Shown: positions 1 to 9,714, counted from the stretch's first letter. The stretch: DNA of 64,000 nt from Clostridium liquoris (GCF_002995785.1 NZ_PVXO01000030.1:1-64000); one strand, 5' to 3'. Numbers and translations are program-made. Notes: generated from the letters alone by a model not told the origin.

Positions 1-6
1 TTTCAT
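1..6 (-). CDS. 5' end of a gene leaving the window (partial)
   Basis: An ATG read on the minus strand at 6-4 is preceded by an AGGAGG ribosome binding site (complement of 16-21) at ideal spacing. Only two codons (Met-Lys) lie in the window, so the product cannot be named. It is inferred to be the next gene downstream of the PatB/MalY gene. Confidence 0.5.
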
Positions 7-121
7 TTTTATATTCCTCCTATTTAAAATTATTATTTATTTAAAATTATTTTTGTTCTCTGTTTACAATTATTATTATATAATAGTTATTATTATTTTG
101 CAATAGTTTTTTGAAACTTTT

Positions 122-1306
122 TTATATATTTTTTTCCAAACCATTTAAGGCCTTGGTTATCCTTCTTAATCCTTCCTGTAAGGTATATCGAGAACAAGCT
201 AAATTCACTCTTTGGAACCCATTTCCTGCTTTTCCAAAAATATATCCGTCATTAAAAGCTACCTTAGCTTTTTTTAGTAAAAAATCTCTCAGTTCTTCAT
301 TCTTCATACCTAATGCTGTAAAATCTACCCAAGCTAAGTAAGTAGCTTCTGCTTTAATAACTTTAATTTCAGGTAGATATTTTCTCAAATAATTTTCTAA
401 GAAATTAAAATTACATTGAATATAATTCAGCATTTCCCTATACCAATTTTCTCCTTCATTATAAGCAGCCTCTAACGCCACTATTCCAAAAGTATTTAAA
501 TCTCCCATAGCATTTATTTTTAATGCATTTAAAAATTTATCTCTCAATACTTCATTAGGTATAATTATGTTGCAAACCTGTAAACCAGCTATATTAAAGG
601 TTTTAGTTGGGGCTGTACATATTATGGAGTTATTAGCACAATCTTCACTTATATTTGGAAAGGCAATATGTTTATATCCTTCAAATACTAAATCTGAATG
701 AATCTCATCTGATACAACTATAATGTTATGTTTTAAGCATATCTCACCAAGTCTTGTTAATTCCTCTTTTGTCCATACCCTCCCTACTGGATTATGTGGA
801 CTACATAAAAATAGTAGTTTTACTTTTGAATCTATTTTTTTCTCTAAGTCTTCAAAATCCATATAATACTTGCCATCTACTAACTTTAATGGGTTTTCAA
901 CTACAATACGCTGATTATCTTCTATGGCTCCTTTAAAACGATGATATACTGGAGGTTGAATAATAATTTTGTCTCCCTTTTCCGTATAGCTCTGCACTAT
1001 CCAATATAGTGCTGGTACTACTGCAGGAGCTGGACAAATCCACTGTTTTTCTACTTTAAAATTGTGATGCTTATCCATCCAATTTATTATAGATTTATAA
1101 TAGTTTTCATCAGGAGCAGTATATCCAAAAACTCCATGATCAGCTCTTTTTTTAATAGCTTCTATTATAGCTTCAGGCGCCTTAAAGTCCATGTCCGCTA
1201 TCCACATAGGTATTACATCTTCTTCACCAAACTTTTCCTTATTAAAATCCCATTTTACTGAATTTGTATTATGCCTATCTATTACTTCATTAAAATCATA
1301 TTTCAT
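122..1306 (-). CDS. PatB/MalY-type pyridoxal-phosphate C-S lyase or aminotransferase
   Basis: A 394-residue fold-type I PLP enzyme. The N-terminus (FNEVIDR..., then PMWIADMDF) is typical of the MalY/PatB family, which cleaves cystathionine or cysteine and acts in methionine/cysteine metabolism. The PLP lysine is in the TKTFNIAG motif, and SPHNPVGRVW is the conserved substrate-loop region. The start at 1306 is chosen because GGGGGG sits 7 nt upstream; an in-frame start 11 codons earlier lacks one. A terminator at 1367-1399 separates it from aspA, so it is probably transcribed separately. The exact substrate cannot be read from sequence. Confidence 0.85.
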   Translation of the reverse strand: MKYDFNEVIDRHNTNSVKWDFNKEKFGEEDVIPMWIADMDFKAPEAIIEAIKKRADHGVFGYTAPDENYYKSIINWMDKHHNFKVEKQWICPAPAVVPALYWIVQSYTEKGDKIIIQPPVYHRFKGAIEDNQRIVVENPLKLVDGKYYMDFEDLEKKIDSKVKLLFLCSPHNPVGRVWTKEELTRLGEICLKHNIIVVSDEIHSDLVFEGYKHIAFPNISEDCANNSIICTAPTKTFNIAGLQVCNIIIPNEVLRDKFLNALKINAMGDLNTFGIVALEAAYNEGENWYREMLNYIQCNFNFLENYLRKYLPEIKVIKAEATYLAWVDFTALGMKNEELRDFLLKKAKVAFNDGYIFGKAGNGFQRVNLACSRYTLQEGLRRITKALNGLEKNI

Positions 1307-1366
1307 CACAATCCCCCCTTTAGATCTAGGAACACTCACCCCTACTTAATTTTATCATATTCACAT

Positions 1367-1399
1367 AAATAAAGCCCTGCAAAATGCAAGGCTTTATTT
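1367..1399 (-). terminator. Terminator after aspA
   Basis: AAATAAAGCC (1367-1376) pairs with GGCTTTATTT (1390-1399). It lies just past the aspA stop and upstream of the PatB/MalY gene, so it ends the aspartate operon. The A-rich left arm becomes a T-rich tail on the minus strand. Confidence 0.7.
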
Positions 1400-1405
1400 G
1401 AAGTT

Positions 1406-2818
1406 TTATTTCTTCAAAAGTTCCTTTCCTGATATACCTGGTTTTGTCATACCATAGGCATCAAATATTACATCCATCTCCGCATCTTTTAAAAGACCTT
1501 CCTTTAATATTAATTCTCTTACTGATTCTCCAGTCTTTATAGCAGTTTTAGCAATTCTAGCAGAAGCTTTATATCCTACATGTGGACATAGAGCAGTTAT
1601 TATTCCTACACTATTTTCTACTAAATCCTTACAATGTTTTTCATTAGCAGTTATTCCATTTACACAATTTTCTATAAAGGTGTCTACTCCATTTGCTAAT
1701 GTTTCAATAGATTCAAATAAATTATAGTAAAGTACAGGCTCAAAAGCATTTAATTCTAGCTGACCACCTTCCGCCGCCATAGTAATAGCCATATCATTGC
1801 CTATTACATTGAAAGCTACTTGGCTAACCACTTCTGGTATAACAGGATTGATTTTCCCTGGCATTATGGAAGATCCATTTTGTTTCGGAGGAAGATTTAT
1901 TTCTCCAATACCTGTTCTTGGTCCAGAAGATAATAATCTCAAATCATTGCTTATTTTTGATAAATCAATTGCACATACCTTTAAGGCTCCTGATACTGCT
2001 GCAAAAGTATCTAAATTTTGAGTTCCATCTACTAAGTCTTCGCACTGAACTAAATCTAAGCCTGAAACTTTGCATAGATTAGGAGTAATATTTTTTACAT
2101 ACTCTTCATCTGCATTTAATCCTGTTCCTATGGCAGTAGCCCCTATACTTACATATCTTAAATCATCCATATTTCTTTTAATTCTTACAATATCTCTCTT
2201 TATTACATCGGCATAAGCCTTAAATTCCTGTCCAAGTCTAATTGGGACTGCATCCTGAAGTTGAGTTCTTCCCATTTTTATAACATGATCAAATTCCTTT
2301 GACTTCTTCATAAGAGCTTTATCTAAGTTATTTAATTCTGCTATTGCTTTCTCTAAAAGTCTAATGGTTGCAATTTTCCCACCTGTAGGAATAACATCAT
2401 TGGTAGACTGTCCCATATTTACATGATCATTAGGATGAACTATACTATAATCTCCCTTTTCTCCTCCTAATATTTCTATGGCCCTGTTCGCTATAACTTC
2501 ATTAGCATTCATATTCATAGAAGTACCTGCTCCACCCTGGATTGCATCTGTTATAAATTCATCATGTAATTTCCCTTCTATTATTTCATCACAAGCCTTA
2601 ACTATAGCATTTCCTATTTTTCTATTTAAAAGTTCTATTTCCATATTGGTTATAGCTGCGGCTTTCTTGATTTGGGCTAAAGCCTTTATTAGCTCAGGGT
2701 GTATTTTTCTGCCTGTTATTTTAAAGTTTTCGTAGGCTCTTAAAGTCTGTACTCCATAATAAGCATCCTTTGGCACCTGTTTTTCTCCTATGGAATCACT
2801 TTCTATTCTATATAACAT
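1406..2818 (-). CDS. aspA: Aspartate ammonia-lyase (aspartase)
   Basis: A 470-residue member of the fumarase/aspartase superfamily. It deaminates L-aspartate to fumarate and ammonia in the cytoplasm. The signature GSSIMPGKINP near residue 318 carries the catalytic serine loop. The N-terminal D-S-I-G-E and DAYYGVQTLRA, and later GQSTNDVIPT, are aspartase-like. Length is normal for AspA. It is the last gene of a minus-strand set (malic enzyme, symporter, racemase, aspA) with 22-38 nt gaps. The neighbouring racemase and dicarboxylate carrier argue for aspartase rather than fumarase. Confidence 0.93.
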   Translation of the reverse strand: MLYRIESDSIGEKQVPKDAYYGVQTLRAYENFKITGRKIHPELIKALAQIKKAAAITNMEIELLNRKIGNAIVKACDEIIEGKLHDEFITDAIQGGAGTSMNMNANEVIANRAIEILGGEKGDYSIVHPNDHVNMGQSTNDVIPTGGKIATIRLLEKAIAELNNLDKALMKKSKEFDHVIKMGRTQLQDAVPIRLGQEFKAYADVIKRDIVRIKRNMDDLRYVSIGATAIGTGLNADEEYVKNITPNLCKVSGLDLVQCEDLVDGTQNLDTFAAVSGALKVCAIDLSKISNDLRLLSSGPRTGIGEINLPPKQNGSSIMPGKINPVIPEVVSQVAFNVIGNDMAITMAAEGGQLELNAFEPVLYYNLFESIETLANGVDTFIENCVNGITANEKHCKDLVENSVGIITALCPHVGYKASARIAKTAIKTGESVRELILKEGLLKDAEMDVIFDAYGMTKPGISGKELLKK

Positions 2819-2840
2819 TTAAAAACCCCCCAAAATTATA

Positions 2841-3533
2841 TTATTTTGCTATATCCACGGTTTTTCTAGCTAAAATATCCGTGGATGATATAAAATCAAA
2901 ATCATTTAATTCTTTCTTTAAAGGATCAAATACTAGTGGCAATTCCGTACATCCTAGTATGACCACATTAATATTATTCTCTCTAAATTCTCTTAAAAAC
3001 CCATTAATATATTCTAAACTAAAATCTCTCTCCCCCGCTTTTACCCTATAGATTAAATCTAAAAGTTTTTTCTTTCCCTCCTCACTGGGTGTAACTATTT
3101 CTATACCATACTTTCCGCAGTATTTTTCATATACCTTTCCCTCATAGGTTCCTAGGGTAGCTAATAATCCAACTTTACATTTACCATAATGCTCTAAAAT
3201 ATATTTACCAACTTCTTCTATCATATTTATAAAAGGTACTCCCACAGCATCCACTAATTTATCATAAAAGTAATGTGCTGTATTACAAGGCATTATAATT
3301 AAATCCGCTCCATTATCTCTTAATCTTACAGCTGTCTCTATTAATTCACTTATAGGATTATCACCCTTACCCAATATAAAGCTTGTTCTATCAGGAATAT
3401 TTACATTATTATCAATAAGTATGTGAATGTGTTCCTGATCACTTTTAGCCTCAGTAAAATCTACAATTTTATTAAACAAATCCGCCGTTGCTTTAGGTCC
3501 CATACCCCCTAAAATACCCACAGTTTTACCCAT
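2841..3533 (-). CDS. Aspartate/glutamate racemase family protein
   Basis: A 230-residue cofactor-independent Asp/Glu racemase. It starts with GILGGMGPKAT. The two catalytic cysteines are visible in MPCNTAH (about residue 82) and LGCTELPL (about residue 194). The family interconverts D- and L-aspartate by a two-base mechanism. It lies between aspA and the dicarboxylate symporter, which suggests that D-aspartate, for example from peptidoglycan cross-links, is turned into L-aspartate for AspA. That substrate is inferred from context. Confidence 0.88.
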   Translation of the reverse strand: MGKTVGILGGMGPKATADLFNKIVDFTEAKSDQEHIHILIDNNVNIPDRTSFILGKGDNPISELIETAVRLRDNGADLIIMPCNTAHYFYDKLVDAVGVPFINMIEEVGKYILEHYGKCKVGLLATLGTYEGKVYEKYCGKYGIEIVTPSEEGKKKLLDLIYRVKAGERDFSLEYINGFLREFRENNINVVILGCTELPLVFDPLKKELNDFDFISSTDILARKTVDIAK

Positions 3534-3571
3534 AATAATTCCCCCATTTAAGAGTTATTAATATTAAATTT

Positions 3572-4825
3572 TTAAGCCTTGGCAGAGTTATTCTTATTTT
3601 TTATTGTAGCGGCTTCGTAATTTAATTCTCCTTCTGAAGCAGCTACAACAATAGCCGCAGATACATTTCCTGTAACATTAACTGCTGTTCTACCCATATC
3701 CAATATTCTATCTATACCAGCTATTAGTGCTGCTCCCTCAAGAGGAAGTCCTACTGAAGACAATACCATCATGAGCATCATAAATCCTGCACCTGGAACT
3801 CCTGCTGTTCCAATTGAAGCAAGAAGGGCAGTAAGTAGAATTGTAAGCTGTTGTCCTATGCCAAGTGGTATTCCATAAGCTTGGGCAATAAATATTGCAC
3901 AAACACCTTGATAAATTGCAGTTCCATCCATATTTATTGTAGTCCCAAGTGGAAGCACAAAACTTGCAATACTATCTGATACTCCAAAGGTTTCTTTTGC
4001 TGTTTTTATAGTTATAGGTAATGTTCCTGAACTACTACTTGTACTAAAAGCAATTGCTGTAGCAGGTGAAGCCCCTTTAAAGAATTCCTTTGGAGATATC
4101 TTTGAAAAAGCTCTAACTGAGAAAGAGTAAGCTATAATTGCATGTAAAATAAATCCTAAATAACAAACTAGTATTAACTTAGCAAGTGGAAGTAATACCT
4201 TAGGTCCATTAGTAGCTATAACTGGTACTATAAGAGCAAATACACCATAAGGTGCTAAGTTCATTATGATCTCAGTAATTTTATACATAATTTCTGCTAA
4301 GCTATCACAAAATTTCAAATAAGCTTGCCCTTTTTCTCCTATAAAAGTAGCTCCTACTCCTGTAAATAATGCAAAGAATATAATTTGAAGCATATTTCCT
4401 TTTGCTAATGCATCTACTGGGTTAGTTGGAACTATATCCAATAAAGTTTGTACTATTGAAGGTGCCTCAGTAGCCTTTGGTTTTGCACCCTGAACTAATT
4501 GAACTCCTACTCCTGGTTTAAATATATTAGCAACAACTAATCCTATTAGTATAGCAATGGCAGTAGTAGCAAAGAAATATATCATAGTCTTTCCACCAAT
4601 TCTACCTAACTTTTTAACATCTCCAATACTTGCTGCACCAACAACTAATGAAGCAAATACCAATGGAACTATGGTCATCTTGATAAGGTTTAAGAATAAA
4701 GTTCCTATAGGTTGAATATAGGTAGTTGCAATTTTAGGTGCAGATACAAAGAATAATCCCACTATAATTCCTAGAATTAAGCCTATCATTATTTTTGTAA
4801 CTAGGCTCATTTTTTTCTTACTCAT
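3572..4825 (-). CDS. Glutamate/aspartate/C4-dicarboxylate sodium or proton symporter (DAACS family)
   Basis: A 417-residue integral membrane carrier with the DAACS fold. The serine-rich re-entrant hairpin STSSSSGTLPIT and the GTTINMDGTAIY motif (NMDGT, sodium/substrate site) are clear, as is the second hairpin rich in small residues (ASIGTAGVPGAG). The family takes up aspartate, glutamate, fumarate or succinate. It is co-directional with malic enzyme upstream (22 nt) and the racemase downstream (38 nt), which suggests aspartate as substrate. Confidence 0.9.
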   Translation of the reverse strand: MSKKKMSLVTKIMIGLILGIIVGLFFVSAPKIATTYIQPIGTLFLNLIKMTIVPLVFASLVVGAASIGDVKKLGRIGGKTMIYFFATTAIAILIGLVVANIFKPGVGVQLVQGAKPKATEAPSIVQTLLDIVPTNPVDALAKGNMLQIIFFALFTGVGATFIGEKGQAYLKFCDSLAEIMYKITEIIMNLAPYGVFALIVPVIATNGPKVLLPLAKLILVCYLGFILHAIIAYSFSVRAFSKISPKEFFKGASPATAIAFSTSSSSGTLPITIKTAKETFGVSDSIASFVLPLGTTINMDGTAIYQGVCAIFIAQAYGIPLGIGQQLTILLTALLASIGTAGVPGAGFMMLMMVLSSVGLPLEGAALIAGIDRILDMGRTAVNVTGNVSAAIVVAASEGELNYEAATIKNKNNSAKA

Positions 4826-4847
4826 AGAAAAGCCCCCTAACCTTATT

Positions 4848-6026
4848 TTATTTTTTTAAATTTGATACACCAGTTTTTATGGCTATTTCTCCTACTGCCT
4901 TTGCTACAACTTCAGCTACTCTTTTATCAAAAGCATCTGGTATAATACATTTTTCATTTAATTCACTGTCATCCACTATACTAGCTATAGCCCTAGCAGC
5001 TTCTAATTTCATTTCTTCTGTTATAGCTTTTGCCCTAACATCTAGTGCCCCTCTAAATATACCTGGGAAAACCAACACATTATTTATTTGATTAGGATAA
5101 TCTGATCTACCAGTAGCTACAACTCTAGCTCCACCTTTTAGTGCTTCCTCTGGAAGTATTTCTGGTACAGGGTTTGCCATAGCAAATACTATAGCATCCT
5201 TATTCATGGTAGATACCATTTCTTCTGTTAATACCTTAGGTCCAGACACACCAATAAATACATCTTTTCCCTTAATAATGTCTTTAATAGTCCCCCTTTC
5301 TAAATTTCTATTGGTAACCTTTGCAATTTGACTCTGAGCTTCATTCATCCATTGTTCTCCCTGTCGTAAAGCGCCCTTCAAGTCACACATAACTATATTT
5401 TTAGCTCCAGCTGCCATAAGTAATTTACAAATGGATATGCCAGCAGATCCTGCTCCATTAATAACTATTTTTACTTCCTCTATTTTTTTATTAACTAATT
5501 TTAAAGCATTTATAAGTCCTGCTAAAACTACTATAGCTGTACCATGCTGATCATCATGAAATACAGGTATATCTAACTCCTCTTTAAGTCTTCTTTCTAT
5601 TTCAAAACATCTTGGAGCAGATATGTCCTCCAAATTTATTCCTCCAAATGTTGGGGATAGATATTTTACAGTTTTAACTATTTCATCTACATCCTTCGTC
5701 TTAAGACATATAGGGAAGGCATCTACATTTCCAAATTTCTTAAATAAAATAGACTTACCTTCCATAACTGGCATAGCTGCTTCTGGTCCAATATCTCCAA
5801 GCCCTAATACTGCTGTTCCATCTGTTACCACTGCAACTAAATTCTTTTTAGCTGTATATTTGTATACGTCTTCAATGTTCTCATGAATTTTCTTACATGG
5901 CTCTGCTACTCCCGGTGTATATACTACACTTAAATCATTTTTGTCTTTTACTGGCACTTTAGATGTTACTTCTATTTTCCCTTCATTTTCCTCATGAAGC
6001 TTTAAACTCATTTCTTTATAGTCCAT
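4848..6026 (-). CDS. Malic enzyme (malate dehydrogenase, oxaloacetate-decarboxylating)
   Basis: A 392-residue short-form bacterial malic enzyme. The N-terminal domain has SVVYTPGVAEPC, DGTAVLGLGDIG and the metal-site HDDQHGTAIV. The Rossmann motif VINGAGSAGISICKLL follows near residue 190. It converts malate to pyruvate, CO2 and NAD(P)H. The start at 6026 follows GGGAGAG by about 7 nt; an upstream in-frame ATG overlaps that site. It is the first gene of the aspartate operon: aspartate to fumarate by AspA, then malate by a fumarase not seen here, then pyruvate. Confidence 0.93.
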   Translation of the reverse strand: MDYKEMSLKLHEENEGKIEVTSKVPVKDKNDLSVVYTPGVAEPCKKIHENIEDVYKYTAKKNLVAVVTDGTAVLGLGDIGPEAAMPVMEGKSILFKKFGNVDAFPICLKTKDVDEIVKTVKYLSPTFGGINLEDISAPRCFEIERRLKEELDIPVFHDDQHGTAIVVLAGLINALKLVNKKIEEVKIVINGAGSAGISICKLLMAAGAKNIVMCDLKGALRQGEQWMNEAQSQIAKVTNRNLERGTIKDIIKGKDVFIGVSGPKVLTEEMVSTMNKDAIVFAMANPVPEILPEEALKGGARVVATGRSDYPNQINNVLVFPGIFRGALDVRAKAITEEMKLEAARAIASIVDDSELNEKCIIPDAFDKRVAEVVAKAVGEIAIKTGVSNLKK

Positions 6027-6084
6027 ATGAATCTCTCCCATCATGTAATGAGTATTTTAAACTTTAATTTTGGATTATTTATTG

Positions 6085-6102
6085 ATCAATTGGCCAATTG
6101 AT
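6085..6102. promoter_or_regulatory. 18-bp perfect palindrome upstream of the aspartate operon
   Basis: ATCAATTGGCCAATTGAT is a perfect palindrome about 60 bp before the malic enzyme start. It is the most obvious operator candidate in the 6027-6373 gap, which otherwise holds A+T-rich promoter-like sequence and the 6285-6313 hairpin. The binding protein is unknown; the adjacent two-component regulator is one candidate. Confidence 0.45.
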
Positions 6103-6284
6103 TACTTTGTTTCTATATTAATGATATACCATAGGAGCAATAACTTCTATATTATGTAATTATTATAACCATTTTGTAAGTAAAGTTATTATTGTTAATA
6201 TTATAACACAATATTGTAAATATTCTCACAATTATCAATAATTCGTGAATTAATTTTAAAATTTCATTTCATTAAGCCTGAAAA

Positions 6285-6313
6285 CCTCCATAAGTATGAA
6301 TACTTTATGAAGG
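6285..6313 (-). terminator. Terminator after the two-component operon
   Basis: CCTcCATAAGTAT (6285-6297) pairs with ATACTTTATGaAGG (6300-6313). It lies about 60 nt past the response-regulator stop and is followed on the minus strand by TTTT. It probably separates the two-component genes from the aspartate operon. Confidence 0.5.
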
Positions 6314-6373
6314 CTTTCATTATCTTTTTTGCAAAAAAAAGATTTATATTTTTTCATGTAAATTGTTAACTAT

Positions 6374-7045
6374 CTATAATAGTTTATATATGGTTTTAGG
6401 TCTTCCTATTTCTCCATATTCTATATCTCTATTTAATTCCCCTATGGAAGTCATATATTCTAAATATCTTCTTATAGTAACCCTTGATAATCTCATTTCT
6501 TCTGCTATTTCCTCACAAGTAAAACATTCTTCGCTATAGTCTTTTAAAAAATCCTTTAGTCTTTTTAAAGTCCTATCATTAATACCCTTTTGAGCATCTT
6601 CATTTATATTAAAGTTACTTTGATTAGTTATTCTATCTATATCATCTTGACTAATTATAGATTTTTGGCTCAGCACCTTATGTCTAACTTTAAACTTATT
6701 TAAGGCATCCTTAAATCTTTCATATTCAAAAGGCTTAATGAGATAATCTATAGCTCCTAATTTTAAAACCTCATTTAATTTGTCCGACTCATCCGCTGCA
6801 GTAACCATAATTATATCTGTACTAATACCAGAGTTTCTTATTTCTTTTAAAAAACCTATACCATCCAATTTAGGCATATAAATATCTAATATAATCAAAT
6901 CTATATTATTATTCTTTATCATCTCTAAAGCATCTTTACCATTATTACAAATGCCAATTACATTAAACTCATCAACACTTTCTGTATACTTTTTGTTTAT
7001 CTGAGCCACCATAGGATCATCTTCCACTATTAGTACCTTAATCAT
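6374..7045 (-). CDS. CitB/DcuR-type response regulator
   Basis: A 223-residue two-component regulator. The receiver domain (1-120) has acidic residues VEDDP, phosphoacceptor Asp54 in LDIYMP, and Lys in the IKPFEYER region. The C-terminal part (about 160-223) carries a helix-turn-helix (CEEIAEEMRLSRVTIRRYLEYM) and ends GRPKTIYKLL, typical of the CitB/DctR group. It overlaps the kinase gene by 8 nt. Its partner and location suggest control of the neighbouring dicarboxylate/aspartate operon, by inference. Confidence 0.9.
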   Translation of the reverse strand: MIKVLIVEDDPMVAQINKKYTESVDEFNVIGICNNGKDALEMIKNNNIDLIILDIYMPKLDGIGFLKEIRNSGISTDIIMVTAADESDKLNEVLKLGAIDYLIKPFEYERFKDALNKFKVRHKVLSQKSIISQDDIDRITNQSNFNINEDAQKGINDRTLKRLKDFLKDYSEECFTCEEIAEEMRLSRVTIRRYLEYMTSIGELNRDIEYGEIGRPKTIYKLL

Positions 7046-8639
7046 TCTTATCCCCCTTTGGAATTTGAACTATAAATTTCGTTCCTACTTCTTCCTCTGA
7101 TAAAACCTCTACCTTTCCATCTAAATTTTCTACTATTTGTTTTAAAAGAGGCAATCCCCTTCCCCTATTACTTCCCTTTGTAGAAAAGCCTTTATCAAAT
7201 ATACTGGGAATATTCTCCTTCTTTATTCCAACTCCTGTATCCTTTACCTCTACAAGTATTTCTTTTTCATTCTCATCAATAAGAATTTCCACATTTTTTT
7301 CATCCTTTTCACTGGAACTTACAGCCTCCATAGCATTCTCCAATAAATTACCAATTATAGTTACTAGAACATGACTATTTATTCTTCCCCTTCTTCTTTT
7401 TATATTACTATTTGGATTTATAATAAGCTCTACTCCCATTTCTTTTGCCCTGCTAATTTTCCCTAGCATAAGTGCCGCAATAGTTGCATCCTCAATTTTA
7501 TTCATTACTAAGCTCACCTTTTGCTGCTGAATTTTAGTTTGATTTAAAATATATTTTTTTGCTTCTTCTAATTCCCCTATTTGTATAAGTCCTAATATTA
7601 CATGAAGCTTATTCATAAACTCATGATTATTAGCTCTTAGTGCTTCAACCACCTGTTTTACACCTGTTAATTCTTCTGCTAATCTGGTTAATTCTGTTTT
7701 ATCCCTAAATATAGCAACAGCTCCTATAATTTTGTCTTTTTTCATTATAGGTATTCTGTTGGTTAATATAACCGTATCTTTTATAAGCATTTCCTTATTA
7801 TACTGAGCCTCTCCATTTACAAATATTTTTCCCAAATTTGAATTAGGGATTATCTTAAAAATATCCTTTCCTATTATATCTTCATCTTTTATTTTTAATA
7901 TATTTATAGCACCTTTATTATAAAAGGTTATTTTAAATTTTTCATCTACTGCAATAATTCCTTCCTCTAATGTATCTAAAACTTCCTGTTTCTGAACAAA
8001 TAGCTTTGAAATTTGCTCTGCTTCATATCCTAAAAGAGAGCTTTTTACGCTATTGGATATTATAAGAGCGCCTACGCTGCCTATAAGTAGTCCTGAAAAT
8101 ATTACCATTAACAGCACTGCCATTATTTCATATCGTGCTACCTCTAAATTTGAAGTTAGAACCTTTGATACTACAAAGCCTACAGGAACATTATTTCCAT
8201 CTTTTATAGGTACAAAACATATAATAAGTTTTCCAAAGCTTTGTATCATATCATTTAAATTATCTCCATTTTGAATAGCAGCTTCACTATATATATCTAT
8301 ATCCTTTCCAATAGGAATATTCTGAAATTCTGAATTGCCATAACTATTTCCACTTAAATCCATTACAATTAATGAATCTATATTTTTAGATGAATTTATT
8401 ACACTTTTTACATAAGCTTGTACCTTTTCTTTATTATCGTTATTTTTAAGAGCTTCTACTACTAAAGGAGACTTTGATACTATTTTACTTATATTCATTA
8501 AGTTGATTTCCGTATCTTTTCTAATCCAAGACACTCTAAGTTGAGACATAAATATAACTGTGAGTATTAAAGCTATAAAAACTACTATTATATTTAACAT
8601 TGTTATTTTAGTCCTTAGCTTTATTTTTGTATTTTTCAT
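7038..8639 (-). CDS. CitA/DcuS-type sensor histidine kinase
   Basis: A 533-residue membrane sensor. TM1 is at about 13-32, an extracytoplasmic PDC/Cache-like sensor at 33-170, TM2 at about 171-195, and a PAS domain at about 215-320. A SpoOB-type dimerisation helix holds His339 in the NNHEFMNKLH motif, followed by an HATPase domain with NLLENAMEA and DTGVGI, and GRGLPLLKQI near the end. This order matches kinases that sense citrate or C4-dicarboxylates. The ligand is inferred only from family and neighbouring genes. Confidence 0.9.
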   Translation of the reverse strand: MKNTKIKLRTKITMLNIIVVFIALILTVIFMSQLRVSWIRKDTEINLMNISKIVSKSPLVVEALKNNDNKEKVQAYVKSVINSSKNIDSLIVMDLSGNSYGNSEFQNIPIGKDIDIYSEAAIQNGDNLNDMIQSFGKLIICFVPIKDGNNVPVGFVVSKVLTSNLEVARYEIMAVLLMVIFSGLLIGSVGALIISNSVKSSLLGYEAEQISKLFVQKQEVLDTLEEGIIAVDEKFKITFYNKGAINILKIKDEDIIGKDIFKIIPNSNLGKIFVNGEAQYNKEMLIKDTVILTNRIPIMKKDKIIGAVAIFRDKTELTRLAEELTGVKQVVEALRANNHEFMNKLHVILGLIQIGELEEAKKYILNQTKIQQQKVSLVMNKIEDATIAALMLGKISRAKEMGVELIINPNSNIKRRRGRINSHVLVTIIGNLLENAMEAVSSSEKDEKNVEILIDENEKEILVEVKDTGVGIKKENIPSIFDKGFSTKGSNRGRGLPLLKQIVENLDGKVEVLSEEEVGTKFIVQIPKGDKND

Positions 8640-8699
8640 ATACTTTCTCCTTAAATTTAAGTCCCAGGGATATTTTACTGAAATTTTATCATTAACTTA

Positions 8700-8728
8700 A
8701 TAATAATGTAATATAAGTACATATTCAA
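8700..8728 (-). promoter_or_regulatory. Promoter of the two-component operon
   Basis: On the minus strand TTGAAT (8728-8723), a 17-bp spacer and TATTAT (8705-8700) form a sigma-A-type promoter about 60 bp upstream of the kinase start. Confidence 0.45.
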
Positions 8729-8791
8729 GTGGAGACATGTTTGCAATCAACACAATATTCTAGCAGGTGGTTTTTATTTATAGACAATTAA

Positions 8792-8826
8792 AAATAAGCC
8801 ACGAGAAACGTCCCCATGGCTTATTT
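8792..8826 (-). terminator. Terminator after the degV-family gene
   Basis: AAATAAGCCA (8792-8801) and TGGCTTATTT (8817-8826) form a perfect 10-bp stem right after the DegV stop. The minus-strand tail is TTATTTTTAATT. Confidence 0.75.
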
Positions 8827-8828
8827 GT

Positions 8829-9698
8829 TCATTCAATGTATAGCTTGTTTTTGTCATTAAAGAAAAACACACCTACACCGCCAATTCCTATATGGCTTCC
8901 TAGTACACTCCCAATTTTATTAACAATAAAATTATGTTTTCCCATTCGCTTATTTATAATTTCCATAAGTTCATTTGCAGTTTCCATATCATCTGCATGG
9001 CTGATTCCAATAACCTGATCAGGAAACTTTTCAATTCTTTTTTCTAAAATATCTACAACTGTATTAAGAGCTTTTTTCCTGCCTCTAATTTTTTGAATAA
9101 CTTCCATTTTTCCATCCTTAACATCTAAAATTGGTTTAATATCAAGAACATTGCCTATAAGCCCTTTAGTTTTACTTATTCGTCCACCTCTAATAAGCCA
9201 GCTTAAATCTGGAATAGTAAATATATGTTCTACATGCTTAACTAGCTCTGATATTTCATTAGTTATAATATTAAAGTCATAGCCAGCCTCAGCTAGTTTT
9301 GCAGCCTGCAAAGCTATTAAGCCAGTGGCTGTTGACCCGGCTTTTGAATCAATTACTGAAATTTTTACTTCTTTAAACTTTTTCTTAAATTCTGCAGCAA
9401 TACTATGAGCAACTTCATATGTGCCAGATAAAGCAGATGAGAATGAAAGGTATATAAAATCCGTTCCTTTATTACAATATTCAGTAAATAAATTATATAT
9501 ATCAGCAGGTCTTGGTTGAGAGGTTTTTGGTACAATGCCTTCTTTCATTGCAGAGTAAACCTGCTCTATTTTTATTGTCTTTTTATCTAGATATTCTGCA
9601 CCTTTAATTAAAATTCTTAGCGGTAAAAATTCTATGTTATGCTTATCCAAAATTTCTTCGGGTAAATCACAAGTACTATCAACTATTATTTTTGTCAT
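8829..9698 (-). CDS. DegV family fatty-acid-binding protein
   Basis: A 289-residue DegV protein. The N-terminal KIIVDSTCDLPEE and the SQPRPADIYNLF motif are diagnostic. YLSFSSALSGTY lines the fatty-acid head-group site. DegV proteins bind a fatty acid and, as FakB, hand it to the FakA kinase for phospholipid synthesis; no fakA is nearby. The ATG at 9698 is preferred, with GAAGGTG 9 nt upstream; an in-frame GTG at 9710 lies inside that site. A small gap separates it from the DUF1002 gene. Confidence 0.9.
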   Translation of the reverse strand: MTKIIVDSTCDLPEEILDKHNIEFLPLRILIKGAEYLDKKTIKIEQVYSAMKEGIVPKTSQPRPADIYNLFTEYCNKGTDFIYLSFSSALSGTYEVAHSIAAEFKKKFKEVKISVIDSKAGSTATGLIALQAAKLAEAGYDFNIITNEISELVKHVEHIFTIPDLSWLIRGGRISKTKGLIGNVLDIKPILDVKDGKMEVIQKIRGRKKALNTVVDILEKRIEKFPDQVIGISHADDMETANELMEIINKRMGKHNFIVNKIGSVLGSHIGIGGVGVFFFNDKNKLYIE

Positions 9699-9714
9699 GT
9701 AAAAGTTCACCTTC

